The notes below the pieces were generated by a model, which was not told where the DNA came from, searched no databases, and was given only the letters and a program-made list of their open reading frames with translations. Below, one piece after another: positions 12,504 through 24,206 of a stretch of DNA of 64,000 nt; the first letter of the stretch is position 1, and each line of letters opens with the position of its first letter. The translations under genes were made by a program, and so were the position numbers. Source of the stretch: Cercophora sp. LCS_1 (lineage: Eukaryota > Ascomycota > Sordariomycetes > Sordariales > Lasiosphaeriaceae). Location of the stretch: the NCBI GenBank assembly GCA_036250225.1, contig JAPZLL010000054.1, forward strand, positions 124,001 through 188,000, read 5' to 3'.

Positions 12504-14097
12504 TGGCGCGAGTACCTTAGCAGGAGCGATGTCGCGTGAGACGCAGCTGTTCTGAGGAAAGAGCGGACCTCAGAGAACGGGAGGACTCACATGCTATGAC
12601 ACATTCTCTCCGGAAGAAAATATGCGCAAGCATGATGTCTGGCCGATAACGTGCTTGCCAATTTACCCAATTGGTCGCCAGGCAGCAGCGAGCTGTGTCT
12701 GATTGGTTCATCGTCATGGAGTTGAAGGCTGCCTTCCCTCATCGTGCACGGATAAGATAGACTTATCTTGCGATTCCGGTTGCTCTTGCGATTGGCTCAT
12801 CGCCAACAAGATCGTGACGCCAAAATGTTGAGCTGTCCAAGAGCGGTACCCTTCACCATGGCGTTTTGCTTGAAGCTCCGTTGGAGGAGCATTTTCTAGG
12901 AGCATGAGCAGGCATAAAACCCAGGCAGGACCGTCAAAATGACGAGTCAAGATTGGGGTACCTCTTTGGAACTGGGTTAAAGACACCACTCACATTTCTT
13001 CATTTCACGGTCTAGCGCCGTAATTAATCCTGATTTTCAATGGCAAAAACCACCCTCGCAGATATTCGGGTCATATCACCCGACCACCTGTAAGTTAAAA
13101 CGTCAAATCATCCCACCTGGTCGGTAGCAAACTTGGGATGAAAACAGCACCACATCCCCTGCCCTACTGTCCCATTCGACGCTGCTCCGCGATTTCAGAA
13201 AATTAACCCCTGACAGTTCCAGAGCATCGTCACTCCCTGTCATTCCAACTCTCACTTCATTTCTCTACGACACCTCAAGCTTCTCCGACAGACTCATTCA
13301 ACTCCAATCTGGGACTTCAACAGCTGCTAGTTCAAAGGGCAATGCTGCCAAGGTAGAGCCGAAGAAAGGGAATGTTCACAGTTTCAAGTAAACCAGGGAA
13401 AAGGTCTGAGGGGCCATGTGTATATGCAACTTACATTCTCAATGTACAATGACATTGCGATGGAATGTTCAAGGACAGAGGCTACGTGATGGGGAGATGA
13501 GATGGGAAGCATATGATGATAGTCACCTTTTGCACATCCTTGAGAGCCGAAAAAAAAAACCCCCCGCGCGTACTGATCAACCTTTTCCACATCGATCAGG
13601 CTTTGCGAGTTGACAACGTCCATGAAACCATATACTTTGCAACAAATACATGGCCCTCGCCAAGCCCCAACAAGCATTCAACATCAAACGCAAACAACAC
13701 TCAAGCATCAACAGAATTGAACACAACGTCACACAATCTCGGTTATCTTGAGTAGCTCGATAAGGTTCTGTAACATGCCATTACACCAGATCGGCTCACA
13801 CGACCACAGCCATGTCACAGCTAGGCGATATGCCACTCTTCTCGTGTCACTAGTGTGGCCATCGCCACTGATATGGACACTCTCTCGCTGTCATGACAAG
13901 GACACCATCACAAACACACGAAACACGACCACAATACGCTCAACAGCCAAAGACGACCACAGGTCAACATAGCCACAGCTACGCAAGGGCACATGGGGTA
14001 TCTTTCTATTCCCTCTACCTTTTCTATGCGCTCATCACTCATTTTACGCCAGAATCTTGTCTTTGGAAAGATGCTGCGAAAATTAACATCAATGGCC
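12504..14097. other. Intergenic region between the zinc-finger gene and the TPR gene
   Basis: About 1.6 kb holding the C2H2 gene promoter and the 3' side of the TPR gene. Minus-strand open frames at 12714-12989 and 13384-13677 lack features of real genes. A C-rich/A-rich tract near 13550-13565 is simple sequence. Confidence 0.5.
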
Positions 14098-16866
14098 TCA
14101 TTTTAACCCCTCCAACAACCCCTCAAGCCTCTCCCATCCCGCACTCCCTTCCCAAGCCTCCTTGGCCTTACCCTTCACGCTCCTGATAGCACTCCTAGCC
14201 TTACCCTTCCACTTGGCGCCAATGCTCTCCACCTCCTCTCCGTAGTTCTCCAAGATCGACACCAACTCATCCGTCCGATCAACCACAACACCCCACTCAC
14301 TCTCATCCTCCAGCCAGCTCTTCCTCCCGCCTTCCGTTGGAACCAGACCACTCCCAGCCACACCGACCGCTGCTCTCCAGGCTCGTTCAGCGGCGTCGAC
14401 TGCACCAGCGTAATCTCTCTTCCAGACACGCTCCCGTGCAATCAACTCCCAGAGCTCAGAGCGGACTGTGATTAGCGGGACGACGCTGGTTTCAAGCAGT
14501 TCGCAGACTGCACGCTCCGTTGAGCCACGCGGGGGGTCGTAGACGCCCGAGTCTGTGGTCTTCTCTTTGGAGAGGACTGTTTCGTTGAGGAGGAGACGGA
14601 GGACGGAAAGATCGAGGGCATCTTCGGTGTTTCGGATGCGGATGATATTTTGCAGGGCGAGGAGGATCTCTGGCACCGCTGGTGGACGAGCGCGTGCAGC
14701 GAGGGTGATAACATTGTCCCAGATACGCCAGTTGTCGCGGGAAATGGAGGCACCCTTTTTGTAGGCAGCGAGGGACTGCGAGAGGAGGGTCGCTGGATCG
14801 GCTTTTGTGCTGTTGGTACCGTTGGTGCCCTTCTCGATAGCCACGTTCTCTTGATCGATGTCTTCGGGTTGCTCAGGGGCCTCCTGCTCAGGATTCTCCT
14901 TCGCTGCCTTGACTTCCTTCACACGCTCAACGTAAAGACTGTAGAGTGCACTGCCAAGGTTGCTCCATGTTCGAGCATCCTCACCTCCAACTAGATTATC
15001 CGCACAGGAGATGGCTTTACCAAAGGCTTCAGCAGCATCAGAAAACTCGCCGAGACGAAGTGCGATATCGCCAAGTCGATTCCACATCTCGGCGCTCAGG
15101 CGATTGACTTCGACTGCCTTCTCGTATGCCTCCTTTGCCCGCACGATATCCTTTTGCTGGATATAGTACTCTCCCAACGATTTCTGCGCTCGGGAAAACC
15201 GATGGTTTGAAATCTCCCAAGCGCGCTCGTAGTAGGTTGGGTCGTTTTCAATGTCGCCCAAGATACACCACAACCGTGGCGCGTTGGAAGGCGGTGTGGA
15301 GCGCTCTGGTCCGTGGTAGTCGTCCTCTTTGAGTTCCGAAATGTCGATATCCTCATCAATCTCCTCGTCTTGCTCAGGTGACGTCCCGGTGCGCTGGAAC
15401 AGCCTCCATCGTAGGACAGCCTTGGCTTTGTTCTCGTCTCCGCTTCCGCGACCACCTTCATCGTCCTTCGCCGCATTGCTTGCCAGACACAGCGCAACCT
15501 CGGCCCAAAGACGCAACCGCTTGAAGATCTCGAGTGCTGACACCAAAGACCCAACGTTCGCCCAAGAGTACGCCAACTCAGACTCCAAATGCCAGCGCGG
15601 AGGCGACATCAAAAGGTGGACATGGCGCAGTCGATCCTGGACAGGCGCAGACTCGGTCGGTTTCGGCGCAGGAAAGAACGAAGTCGGCTTGTTGACCTCC
15701 TCATCTCCAATCGTGATGGCCGGTGCCCCGTTGGTCACCTCCTCCACCTGCTCCTCCACCTGCTCCTCGACCTTTTCCTCGGCGGTATCAACCACAACCT
15801 GATCCACAACCGCCTGCATCTGCAACACACCCCTCTCAACCGTTCGGCTTCGATGCACCTCGATTCTCGACCGGACCAACAACGCCTGCGTATACACCTG
15901 CCAGTTGACCTTGTCCTCCCTCAACACTCTAGCCGCAAAAGGCAAGATCTCCTCGGCCGTCAACCCATCCCCAACCGGCGAAAACGCATCCCTCATCGTC
16001 GCCTCAGCCAACAACACAATCTGATCCTCCACCTTCAACGATCCTGTCCACTCCTCGCCCTCCTCCTCTTCAAACTCGAGCTCTTCCAACAACGTATCAT
16101 CTTTTAACTTCTTCCCCTCAGGTTTCACCCCACCCTCCTCTGCTCCATCAGTGTGCCGACTCCTAGCCTTCACAACCAACAAACTCGTCCCCTTCTCCTG
16201 AAACCTCGTCCGTTTTCCCATCCGTCCTCCAAGCCCGTAAACGAACCCATTTTTTTTCACATACCCCTCTAACGCATCCCGCGCTTTACCCTCCCGTCCA
16301 AGCATAACCCAAACTCCCACCTTCTCGAGCTCTCCACCTTCCAACCTCCCAACTAGACTTTCAATCTCCCCCTTGAGAGTCGGGACTTCACACCACCCGC
16401 CACTGCGCACAAACACACTCGCACTCCCCAAGCTCGGTTGAACGAGGAGTTTAAACCACCATACTAGCACGCGTAGTTTCCACCACCCGTTTTCATTATC
16501 GTTTTCGTTTTCGTTGTTGCTGTCGAAAATCCACTTCGCAAACGAAAACAGTTCAATGAGTGGAATGAACGGGTAGGGCTCTACACCATCTGACGCTAAC
16601 CCCTTCAAGCATCGCTGGCGGAGGGACTTGAGCGTGGCGTTTTTGGTGAACAACGTCGTGAGACGAGACACATGCTGGAGCGGTGGGCCGGTGACGTTGG
16701 CTTGGAGGAATGCATTGAGGGCTGCGATTCCGATTGTTTGGGTTTCGGATGTGAGGGTTGGTGGCGGTTGAGCTTGCGTGAGGAAGGATGCGATGAGCGA
16801 TTCTGAGGCGGGGGAGGTGAGGAGGGTGATGTATCCGCCTTTTTGGAGGAGGGTTAGGTCGGCCAT
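14098..16866 (-). CDS. emw1: TPR protein of the Emw1/TTC27 family
   Basis: A single exon of 922 codons. The start is the ATG at 16866 (MADLTLLQKGGY); upstream in-frame codons depend on a TTG. Residues about 530-650 hold tandem tetratricopeptide repeats (RFSRAQKSLGEYYIQQ, then AKEAYEKAVEVNRLSAEMWN, then LGEFSDAAEAFGKAI). The order and spacing match yeast Emw1 and human TTC27, slightly longer than the human protein. Emw1 is essential in yeast with cell-wall-integrity phenotypes; TTC27 has been linked to assembly and chaperone clients. A Glu/Val-rich insert (repeated VEEQVEEQ) separates the N-terminal helical region from the TPR part. Membership is well supported; the molecular role is from family knowledge only. 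Confidence 0.88.
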   Translation of the reverse strand: MADLTLLQKGGYITLLTSPASESLIASFLTQAQPPPTLTSETQTIGIAALNAFLQANVTGPPLQHVSRLTTLFTKNATLKSLRQRCLKGLASDGVEPYPFIPLIELFSFAKWIFDSNNENENDNENGWWKLRVLVWWFKLLVQPSLGSASVFVRSGGWCEVPTLKGEIESLVGRLEGGELEKVGVWVMLGREGKARDALEGYVKKNGFVYGLGGRMGKRTRFQEKGTSLLVVKARSRHTDGAEEGGVKPEGKKLKDDTLLEELEFEEEEGEEWTGSLKVEDQIVLLAEATMRDAFSPVGDGLTAEEILPFAARVLREDKVNWQVYTQALLVRSRIEVHRSRTVERGVLQMQAVVDQVVVDTAEEKVEEQVEEQVEEVTNGAPAITIGDEEVNKPTSFFPAPKPTESAPVQDRLRHVHLLMSPPRWHLESELAYSWANVGSLVSALEIFKRLRLWAEVALCLASNAAKDDEGGRGSGDENKAKAVLRWRLFQRTGTSPEQDEEIDEDIDISELKEDDYHGPERSTPPSNAPRLWCILGDIENDPTYYERAWEISNHRFSRAQKSLGEYYIQQKDIVRAKEAYEKAVEVNRLSAEMWNRLGDIALRLGEFSDAAEAFGKAISCADNLVGGEDARTWSNLGSALYSLYVERVKEVKAAKENPEQEAPEQPEDIDQENVAIEKGTNGTNSTKADPATLLSQSLAAYKKGASISRDNWRIWDNVITLAARARPPAVPEILLALQNIIRIRNTEDALDLSVLRLLLNETVLSKEKTTDSGVYDPPRGSTERAVCELLETSVVPLITVRSELWELIARERVWKRDYAGAVDAAERAWRAAVGVAGSGLVPTEGGRKSWLEDESEWGVVVDRTDELVSILENYGEEVESIGAKWKGKARSAIRSVKGKAKEAWEGSAGWERLEGLLEGLK

Positions 16867-17332
16867 TTTGAGTTCCCTCAAACTTCTCTCCGTAGAACTG
16901 CGGTGAGAGAAGAGAGGCAGTGAGAAAAGGAATGGGTGTGGAAAAAGGATGGGCTTGCAAAAAGATCACGACGCGTCGCGGGGTATGGAGGGGCACAAGA
17001 AAATTCAGGCGCAGACAGAATTGTGGGGGAGGGGCAATGACGCACCCAGCGACCCTCCAGCGCGCTTACATAATGGGTCGGGCCTCAACACCATGACAAA
17101 CATCACGGCTGCCAATTTGGGAAACTTGCTGACATTCTGCCACATCGCTACGCTGTGAGTCTACGGAGTATCGGTACATATTTTCTGACGTGATGCAATT
17201 TGAGAAGCCATTTTCGAAATCCATCAACTGGTGTCAAGATTCGCTGACATTGGAAGTTCCCTTAGACGAGCGGTTGCGGATCCTCTTCCGCCGTTCCGGT
17301 TTCACCAACAAGTCGAAACGGTTCTGACCAGA
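16867..17332. other. Short intergenic region
   Basis: Contains the TPR gene promoter (minus strand) and the 3' region of the GYF gene. An ACGCGT hexamer lies near 16973. No gene is seen. Confidence 0.5.
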
Positions 17333-20300
17333 CTAAGCAGTCTTCTTACCCTTCTTCTTGGACGGAACCACGCGGAACGACGAGTTGGTGTCCTCCTTCG
17401 GCGCCGTGGTCTTCTTGGCAACCTCGTTCCAGCCACCCGTGTTCTTGGTCTCACTGGTCGAGGCAGTCACCGGCTCCTTGTCAAACATGCCCTTGTCGGC
17501 GAGCTTCTTTCGGCGCACAAACTCCTCGGCAAAGTGACGTCCATCCATCGTAGTGCTGCACTGATACACAGCCTCGGAGATGATGGACGTCTCAAGCGGC
17601 ATTTCTAACAATGCAGACGCAAAAGCTTCATCTACACAGTGTTAGTACAGTATGCGCTAGCCATTGGGTCAAAAAGACTTACGGTCGTGGACCCCAATAA
17701 GACCGCGCGACAGTTGCTGATTGAGCCACTTCTTGAATTCCTCCATAGCCATACCCTTGGCGTCCTTCAGCCCAATCATGGCGGGCTTGGCGGCCGGCCG
17801 GGTAGGAGTAGCCAACGGCTTGACGGTGCCGACACTAGCGGAACGCGTCTGCGCCGCCGGTCCAGTCGGGACCTTGACCTTTCCACCGGCCCCAACTGTG
17901 GCCCAGCCGCCACCGGAGGAAACTTGGACAGCCGCAGCCGCAGCCGCAACCGCAGTCGCCGCGGAGCTGATGCCAGGGGGTGCTGAGGTCTTGCCCGCAA
18001 AATCGGCGTATCTCTTGCCCAGGCCAGAGCCCGTGGAGCCTGCCGTCTGCATGGCCTGTGCCTGCAGTGCCTTCTGCTTACGGTGCTCCTCCTCGCGTTG
18101 AATCTCGGCAAGCGTCTTCTTGGACGGTGTGCCAGTGGATGATCCACCAGCAGCGGCTCCCTTGGCGGTCGTAGGCTGCTTCCACGGGCTTCCGGCCGCA
18201 GCGGCGCCAACCGGGGAGCCAGTGCCCCAAGTGCTAGTGGCAGGCAACCCGATGACGGCAGCCGCAGCCTTCTCGCGCTCGCGCTGCGCCATTTCCTGCT
18301 CGAGAGCAGCCCTACGCTGAGCAGCGGCCAGCTCTTCCCTCTTCGCCGCCTTCTTGGCCTCGGCCTCCTGGATTTCCTTTAGGCTGGGGCCCTTCTGGGT
18401 CTCGGTACCTGCCCAAGGAGCGGTCGGAGGCGGGGCAAGCGAAACACCATCGGAGCTGGTATCGGGTGTGCCGGACGCCGACCGCTCGTCGTAGCGGGTG
18501 GGCAAGTTGGAGCCAGGGCGCTGCGCAAGGGGCGCCTGGATGGGAGTTGACGACTGCGCCGGGGGAGGGAACGGCAAGGGCATCCCAGACGAGGGCTGCT
18601 GGCTGGGTTTAGCAACAGCGGCAACAACGGCGGCAGCGGCAGCGGCGGCATCAGCCTGGGCGGCCTGCGTCTTCTTGATCTTTTCGGTCAGGGACAGCGA
18701 GGACTGAGACTGAGACGTCTTCTTGGCGCTGTGTTGTTCCTGGCGGGTGGCCACGACCTCCTGGGCCACAGCGACGGGCTCAGCAACCCTCTCAACCGGC
18801 GCGGGGACGACAGGCTCGTCATCCTCCTCCTCCTCCACCTCGGGCAGAACCGCCTTGGCTGCCGTGGCTGCCGCCGCGGCGTTGGCAGCCTCCTCAGCGT
18901 CGTGTTGGGCGCGCAGGTCGTGGAACTCCTTGATGCGCGCGCTGAAACCCAGGTTGTCCCGCTGGAGCTGGTCGATGGGCGGAAGCTGGCTGCGCAAGCC
19001 AGTTGAGTCGTTGCCGGGCGCCGCCGTAGGCTGAGGCGGCATGATGCTCCCCAGGCCACTGCCAACCTGCATGCTGGCGAGCAGCTGGCGCTCGTTTGGG
19101 TTCAGATCGGGGTTGTAGATGTCCGACGGGTTTGCGACTCCTGGTTGCATGGACCCTTGCCCGATGCCCAGGCTAGTAGGCCCGTCGAAAAAAGGGGCGT
19201 TTGGGACGTTTGGGCCAAGCGGACCAATTGGGGGTTGGGGGGCGCCGATTGGGGAGGCCATGGATCCGAAGCTGGGCTGGGAGTGCAAGCTCTGCAGGCT
19301 GGAGGTGTGGTGCAGCGAGCTGGGCGCACCGGGCAGGATGGGATTCCTGCCGAAAGGCTGAGAATGATGAGCAATCTCACGCTGTCGGGCATGGTACAGT
19401 TGCTCTTCCTGCTTCCTACGTTCCAGGTCATTCTGCTGAGCGGCCGTCAGGGTTCTACCAAACGACGGAAAGGCGCTCTGAAGAGGAGGAACCGCCTCAG
19501 AAGCATAGGGGGTCGAGGGCGGCAGCCCGTGGGCGATACCCATCTGGGGAACCAGAAATGGTTCTCTAGAGTTCCCAATGCGCCGGATAAGCTGCCCAAG
19601 TGGCTCGAAATCAGGGTCCTCCAGGCGTCGGACACGAAGATCGGGAGTGAAGAAGTTAGCCTTATACCAATCATTCATCTCCAAGCCATTGAACGGGCCC
19701 TGAATGATGCCCATTGGGTCAAGGTAAACCCATCTCATACGGTCAGGCATGACCATGGTCCTGGTCGAGGCCGGGTCGGTTGATGCAGGCAAGGTGGAAA
19801 ACGGCGGGGCGCCCGACGTCGAGAAGTCCTGGTGTGCTGTCGCCGTCAATCCAGACAGGTTCCGGTCCGCAGACGTGAAGGCTGCCCGGGCAGCATCAGC
19901 TGGAAACATGTCCTCAAACACTCCTCGATTCTGCCGCACAGGACTACCACCCTCTCGAGGCTGCGTGCCGATGGGGCCACGCCCGATAGCGCCGAGCGGG
20001 TTCACCTGCCGCAGGTCAGGCACCGAATCGCTCAGGTTGTCGTGATCCTGGCCATGCATTTGAACCTGCATGGCGGCAGGAAACAGTGAGCCGAGCTTGC
20101 TCCCGCGGCCATGCGCCGAGGGGCCGGGCGGTCCAAAAACGCCGCCGAGTCCGCCGAGACCGGGAGACGGCAGATCATTGTGGGGATTGAAGATACTCGA
20201 TCCGAACGCATTGAAGATGGGCCTCTCCCGGTCTGGCGTGCCGGCTGAAGGCCAGCCTGCCAGCGGATTGACAGAGGCAAAACCCTTTGCGCCGACGCTC

Positions 20301-21987
20301 GACGTCTGGCTTCGGTCACTCCCTTCGAAAGCACTCGCTCCAAACGTCCGTGGGAGGGTGCCATAGTGCGAGGCCGGCTCAGAACCAGTCTGCGGCTGTC
20401 GTTCACCCTCGTGGCCGTCGCTACCATCCTCAACACGATCCGCCATGGGGCTACGGTAAGGGTTTGTCTCGGAGGGGCTAGCGGGGCCGTTTCCATCACC
20501 GTGGCCGAGGTGAAGACCGGACATGCCAAAGTCGCTAGTGCTGCCCTTGAGAGGCGTGTCGTAAATTCCCCCGCGATGAGGCTGCGCGTTCATACTCGGA
20601 GGGCTGTTGTTGGGAGCCCCGCCAAGAATGGCGCTCCCAGACCCACCGGCCTCACCGTTGAAGGGGTCCGTGTCGGTGCGCTGGCGGTTTCGCCAGCGGG
20701 AGTTGTCGGCATTCGGATCATTCGCCCTAGCACCGAGGTTCTCGCTCGACTCCTTGGGAATGAGATGCGCCAGCCGGCTCCCGCTGGACCCAAAACGCTT
20801 GTCCCCAATCGCCGGCGTGTTGAGGCCAAATCCCCCAAAAGCCATGCCGGAGGTGGAACCGCTATTTGACCACAGAGAACTGCTCCCAAATCCAGTCGAC
20901 CCAGTCGTGTTGCTCCTAGCCGGGAACAGCTGGGCCTTCGAACGAGTGGGCTCGATTCCACCAACATCCTCGTCGTCCTCCTCTTCCTTAAGTTCGGTGC
21001 TCCGGCGCGGGAGACTCCACGGATCATTCGAAAATCGACCCGTCGTGGGTGATGCCACTGGGCCACTCGAGAACGGGTTGGTATCGGCCGTTTCGCGCCG
21101 ACGGGTACCAGGACGCGAAGCCGTGGACGGCGATGAGATTGGGTGGTTGGTGCTACCCAAGCTTATGGACGACTTACGTCCATTCTGGCCGCCGCCCTGG
21201 TTTCCGTCCTTTGTCTGCTGTGGCAGCTTTAGCGTCGAGTTTACATCGGTCATAAACATTTCCCGCTCCTCGGGCGACATATCCTCCAAAGAAACAGGCC
21301 TCGTATCTCCGTTTGGATTCCAACAGACGGACGGGTCCTGCGGCACGTGTTGCGAGTCGCCACTCTTGCCCCAACCACGGGACGCACTGCCGTTGACGTG
21401 CGAGGGGTTCCAGTTGGGCGTGTAGAGGCTCGCGGGGTCGGTCTGTGACAAATCCATGCTTTTGTAAATTTCCAACAGCTGCTCCTTGGAGTAGCGCAAA
21501 TCGTCGGGCTCAAAATGTTGGGCGTTTGCAGGTACTGACGTCGCGTCGCTAGGGTGCATGTGGGGGGACTCGACGTGGTTGCTCGAGGCGGTCTGGTTGA
21601 AGGGAGTAGTTGAAGCTCGACGAAAGGTTCTCGTGCCGTTAGCAGTACGTGGCCTGCGAGACGAAAATCAGTCAGTCAGCATTAGTACCGGTGTGCGTGG
21701 TGAAGAAATGGGGCTCGACTGCAGCAGGGCTCAACCGCGGCAAGACCTTCGGCCCCGGTTGGCTCCGCGCTCGTCGGCAACGTCCAAAGCTAGCCAAAGC
21801 AAACGCTCGGTCGACACGGTGACGCAGCTTGGGATGACTAGTGCGGGCGGACAAAAAGACATGATGCGACTGCGTACCATTCACCGCTTCCCGATCCACG
21901 CACAGAATCACTCCTTCCACCAGCTCTCGAATCCCGGTTCTGGCCCGCGGCGGCGGAGGCAAAGCTCGAAGGCAGTTGGGGAACCAT
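17333..21987 (-). CDS. GYF-domain protein (Smy2/GIGYF-like)
   Basis: Three exons (21987-21878, 21653-17683, 17631-17333) give about 1459 residues. The start ATG at 21987 sits in a good context and begins MVPQLPSSFASAAAGQNRDS, an N-terminus typical of these fungal proteins; an annotation starting at 21559 would miss about 68 residues. Introns are 224 and 51 nt. The GYF domain lies at about residues 672-725: WVYLDPMGIIQGPFNG, then MNDWYKANFF. GYF domains bind proline-rich PPG(F/L) peptides; yeast Smy2/Syh1 and animal GIGYF act in translational repression, mRNA decay and ER-Golgi traffic. The canonical GYF tripeptide is NFF here. Most of the rest is low complexity (Ser/Gly/Pro/Gln and a long Ala/Glu/Lys coiled-coil segment), with a short conserved C-terminus ending in Lys-rich KKKGKK. 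Confidence 0.9.
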
Positions 21988-22927
21988 GGTGCAGATGCAG
22001 TCGTTGACGAGGGGTCAATTGACGGCGATGCAGATGAATATGATGATGTCGTTTGTAGGTGTTGCGGTGTAGGATGATTAAATCGCAGTCGGTAGGTCGG
22101 AGTTGTCGGGACAGCGTAGCCAGGTCAGGAGCTTTCCTTTTTTTGAAAGTTTCGAGTGAAGTCGTGGAAAGTTAGATGCCGAGCGGACCCACCTGGCGCC
22201 AAAACGTGACCGCGCACATGATTTGGAGCGTCAAGCTGAGGAGCGCACAGTGCGGGCCGCGCCAGCAAGCGGGGACAACAACGACCAAACACAATCATTA
22301 GCATCTTGTCTAATCATTTCTGTGGCCATTTATCAGGGAAGCAAACTCAAAGGAGAATGTCCTTTTCAGGTATTTTCATTCCAGCTCTCTTTTTACTTTG
22401 TTTTTGGGTACTTTGTGGAGAGAGAGCATGCATCTAGCAGCCTCTGGCTCCAATATTTTGTCCATGGTTGCCCAAGCCAACGGAAACGGCGCATGCTCAC
22501 ACTGTATGACACTGTTTCGCGTTTCAGTCCCAATTCTTCCGGCTGTGGTCAATGCCTCCACCGAGCGTGCGAACGGTCAGGTCCCGTCGCGTCTCGGTTT
22601 TTTCGAGGCCAATTTGCAACGGCGCGCTCCACCACGCCTAGTCACACGCGTCTCGTCGTAGACTTTTTGTCTGAAGCCCACAGTGACACTAGGGCTGCCA
22701 TCCCTCACGCACTGGTTGTTTGTTTGTTTGTTTGCTCATCCAACAAATGCAGTGCCACGCTGCGCACAACCGAGATGGGCCAAGCGAATCGGAGAAGAAC
22801 GGATTCAATAGTTGGGAGAAAAATGATGGGGGAGAAGCGCATTTCTCGGCCCGACGCAGAGGCGCAGTGCAAACAATTACATCATGGCACCTTCCATCTG
22901 CACCTTCCCCTCATCTCATCTTTCATC
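21988..22927. promoter_or_regulatory. Promoter/leader of the GYF gene and 3' side of the next gene
   Basis: About 940 bases. The first few hundred bases upstream of 21987 are the likely GYF promoter and leader. A (GTTT)n microsatellite lies at about 22719-22736. A 298-codon open frame on the plus strand (22223-23119) overlaps the next gene antisense and looks non-coding. Confidence 0.45.
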
Positions 22928-24206
22928 TCAGTTGTCGTCCACCTCCCTCACCTCAAACGCAAGCATCTCATTCGAAGGCACCGCATTTGCGTCTGCCAGC
23001 TTCAACGCCGTCTCGGCCCCAGCAACCGGCACCTTGTACTCGAACCTCTTTCCCTGTGCTGGCACCCTCCCATCAGGAAGCGCATATGGATACGGCAACC
23101 ACTCAGGCAGCAGCCCTAGCTGCCTCAGCACGGTGCCCTGGTCCCAAGCAATATGCTCATGATACAGCCGATCTCCCCTGATATCAACAATGCTCGTAAA
23201 TGGGACACTCAGCTTTTTCCCCGTCGGCGGAATCCCAGGAATCCTGCCTCTGTCAGCATCATTCCCAAGGTAATTTCATCTCGGGGGCACTTACATCCAC
23301 CCAATAGGTCGATCATGGGTGCACTTGAACACAAACTCGTCAATGATCCGATCAACCCCAATCGTCCGACTGACCAGCACCAGCTCCGAATCCTCCGGGT
23401 TGCTAAAGATGAAATGGTCGCGGTAAAACTCGGTCAACCACTTGCGTCCAATCCCGCCCGTCAACGTGGGGATGTTGTTGACATATGGCTCCTCCACCAT
23501 GGTGGCCATTGTCTCTTCGAGACTGCGGTTCTCAAACTCGTACCGGGTGTGCTCCTCCCAAATAGCTTCCAGGTCAAAATACGGCCCGTTCATCACCCCT
23601 TTGAAGAACCTCAACGTGGCAGAGTGCAGCACCGACGCAGAAGAAGCACTGTACTCCTTGTGCGAAGGGATGGCGAAGAAAGCGCCTCCGTCCTTGGGCG
23701 GGAACTCCCTTGTGGGAATCTTGACTCCCTCAGGCGGAGCGGAACCATAGAACCCAGCTGCAACGATCGCAGGGTGGGCGTTGATAGCTTCTGCGATGCC
23801 ATTCGTCTTGTCGAATACTGTGCCCGTTAGCATCATAGCTTCATTCCCTTCACCTGTTCCCAGCTCATCGCCACATGTGGAAACGGGGCTCACCCAGCAA
23901 AGCAACACCCCCTTCAAACCCCTCCACCTTCCCCAACTCAGCCAACGCACTCCCAACCTTCCCCGTCAAGTCCGTATCCTCCCCAGCCAAAATTTGCGCG
24001 ACGGCATAGCTCTCCTCGGCCCATTTCCGCAACGGCGGAGGATCCGTCGTTGCCGTGTTCCGGCTCAGATCAACATGCGCCGGAACGATGAGGATCAATC
24101 CGGGCCCGGTACCCCGCCTCGAAAGCGGGGGTTGGATGGTGAGTGTGGGTGAGATTGTGACGGGAGGGGCAGAGGGGATTTGGGAGGTTGGTGGCGGTGC
24201 TGTCAT
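22928..24206 (-). CDS. Dienelactone-hydrolase-like/SnoaL-like two-domain protein
   Basis: Exons 24206-23894, 23817-23295 and 23243-22928 give about 383 residues; introns are 76 and 51 nt and phases match. The N-terminal 200 residues keep the outline of a dienelactone hydrolase (LSRRGTGPGLILIVPAHVDL, PPPLRKWAEESYAVAQI, and later AAGFYG), but no nucleophile-elbow Cys or Ser motif is visible, so hydrolase activity is doubtful. The C-terminal part (YFDLEAIWEEHTRYEFENR, then VDRIIDEFVFKCTHD, then GDRLYHEHIAWDQ) is a SnoaL/NTF2-like fold; its conserved Asp, His and Trp suggest a binding or catalytic pocket. Databases usually name such fungal proteins carboxymethylenebutenolidase. Substrate is unknown. 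Confidence 0.8.

Noticed and set aside
12714..12989. 91-codon minus-strand frame
   Set aside because: No domain or splice context; likely chance.
22223..23119. 298-codon plus-strand frame
   Set aside because: Overlaps the hydrolase-like gene in antisense, and its 5' part is promoter-like sequence with a GTTT microsatellite.
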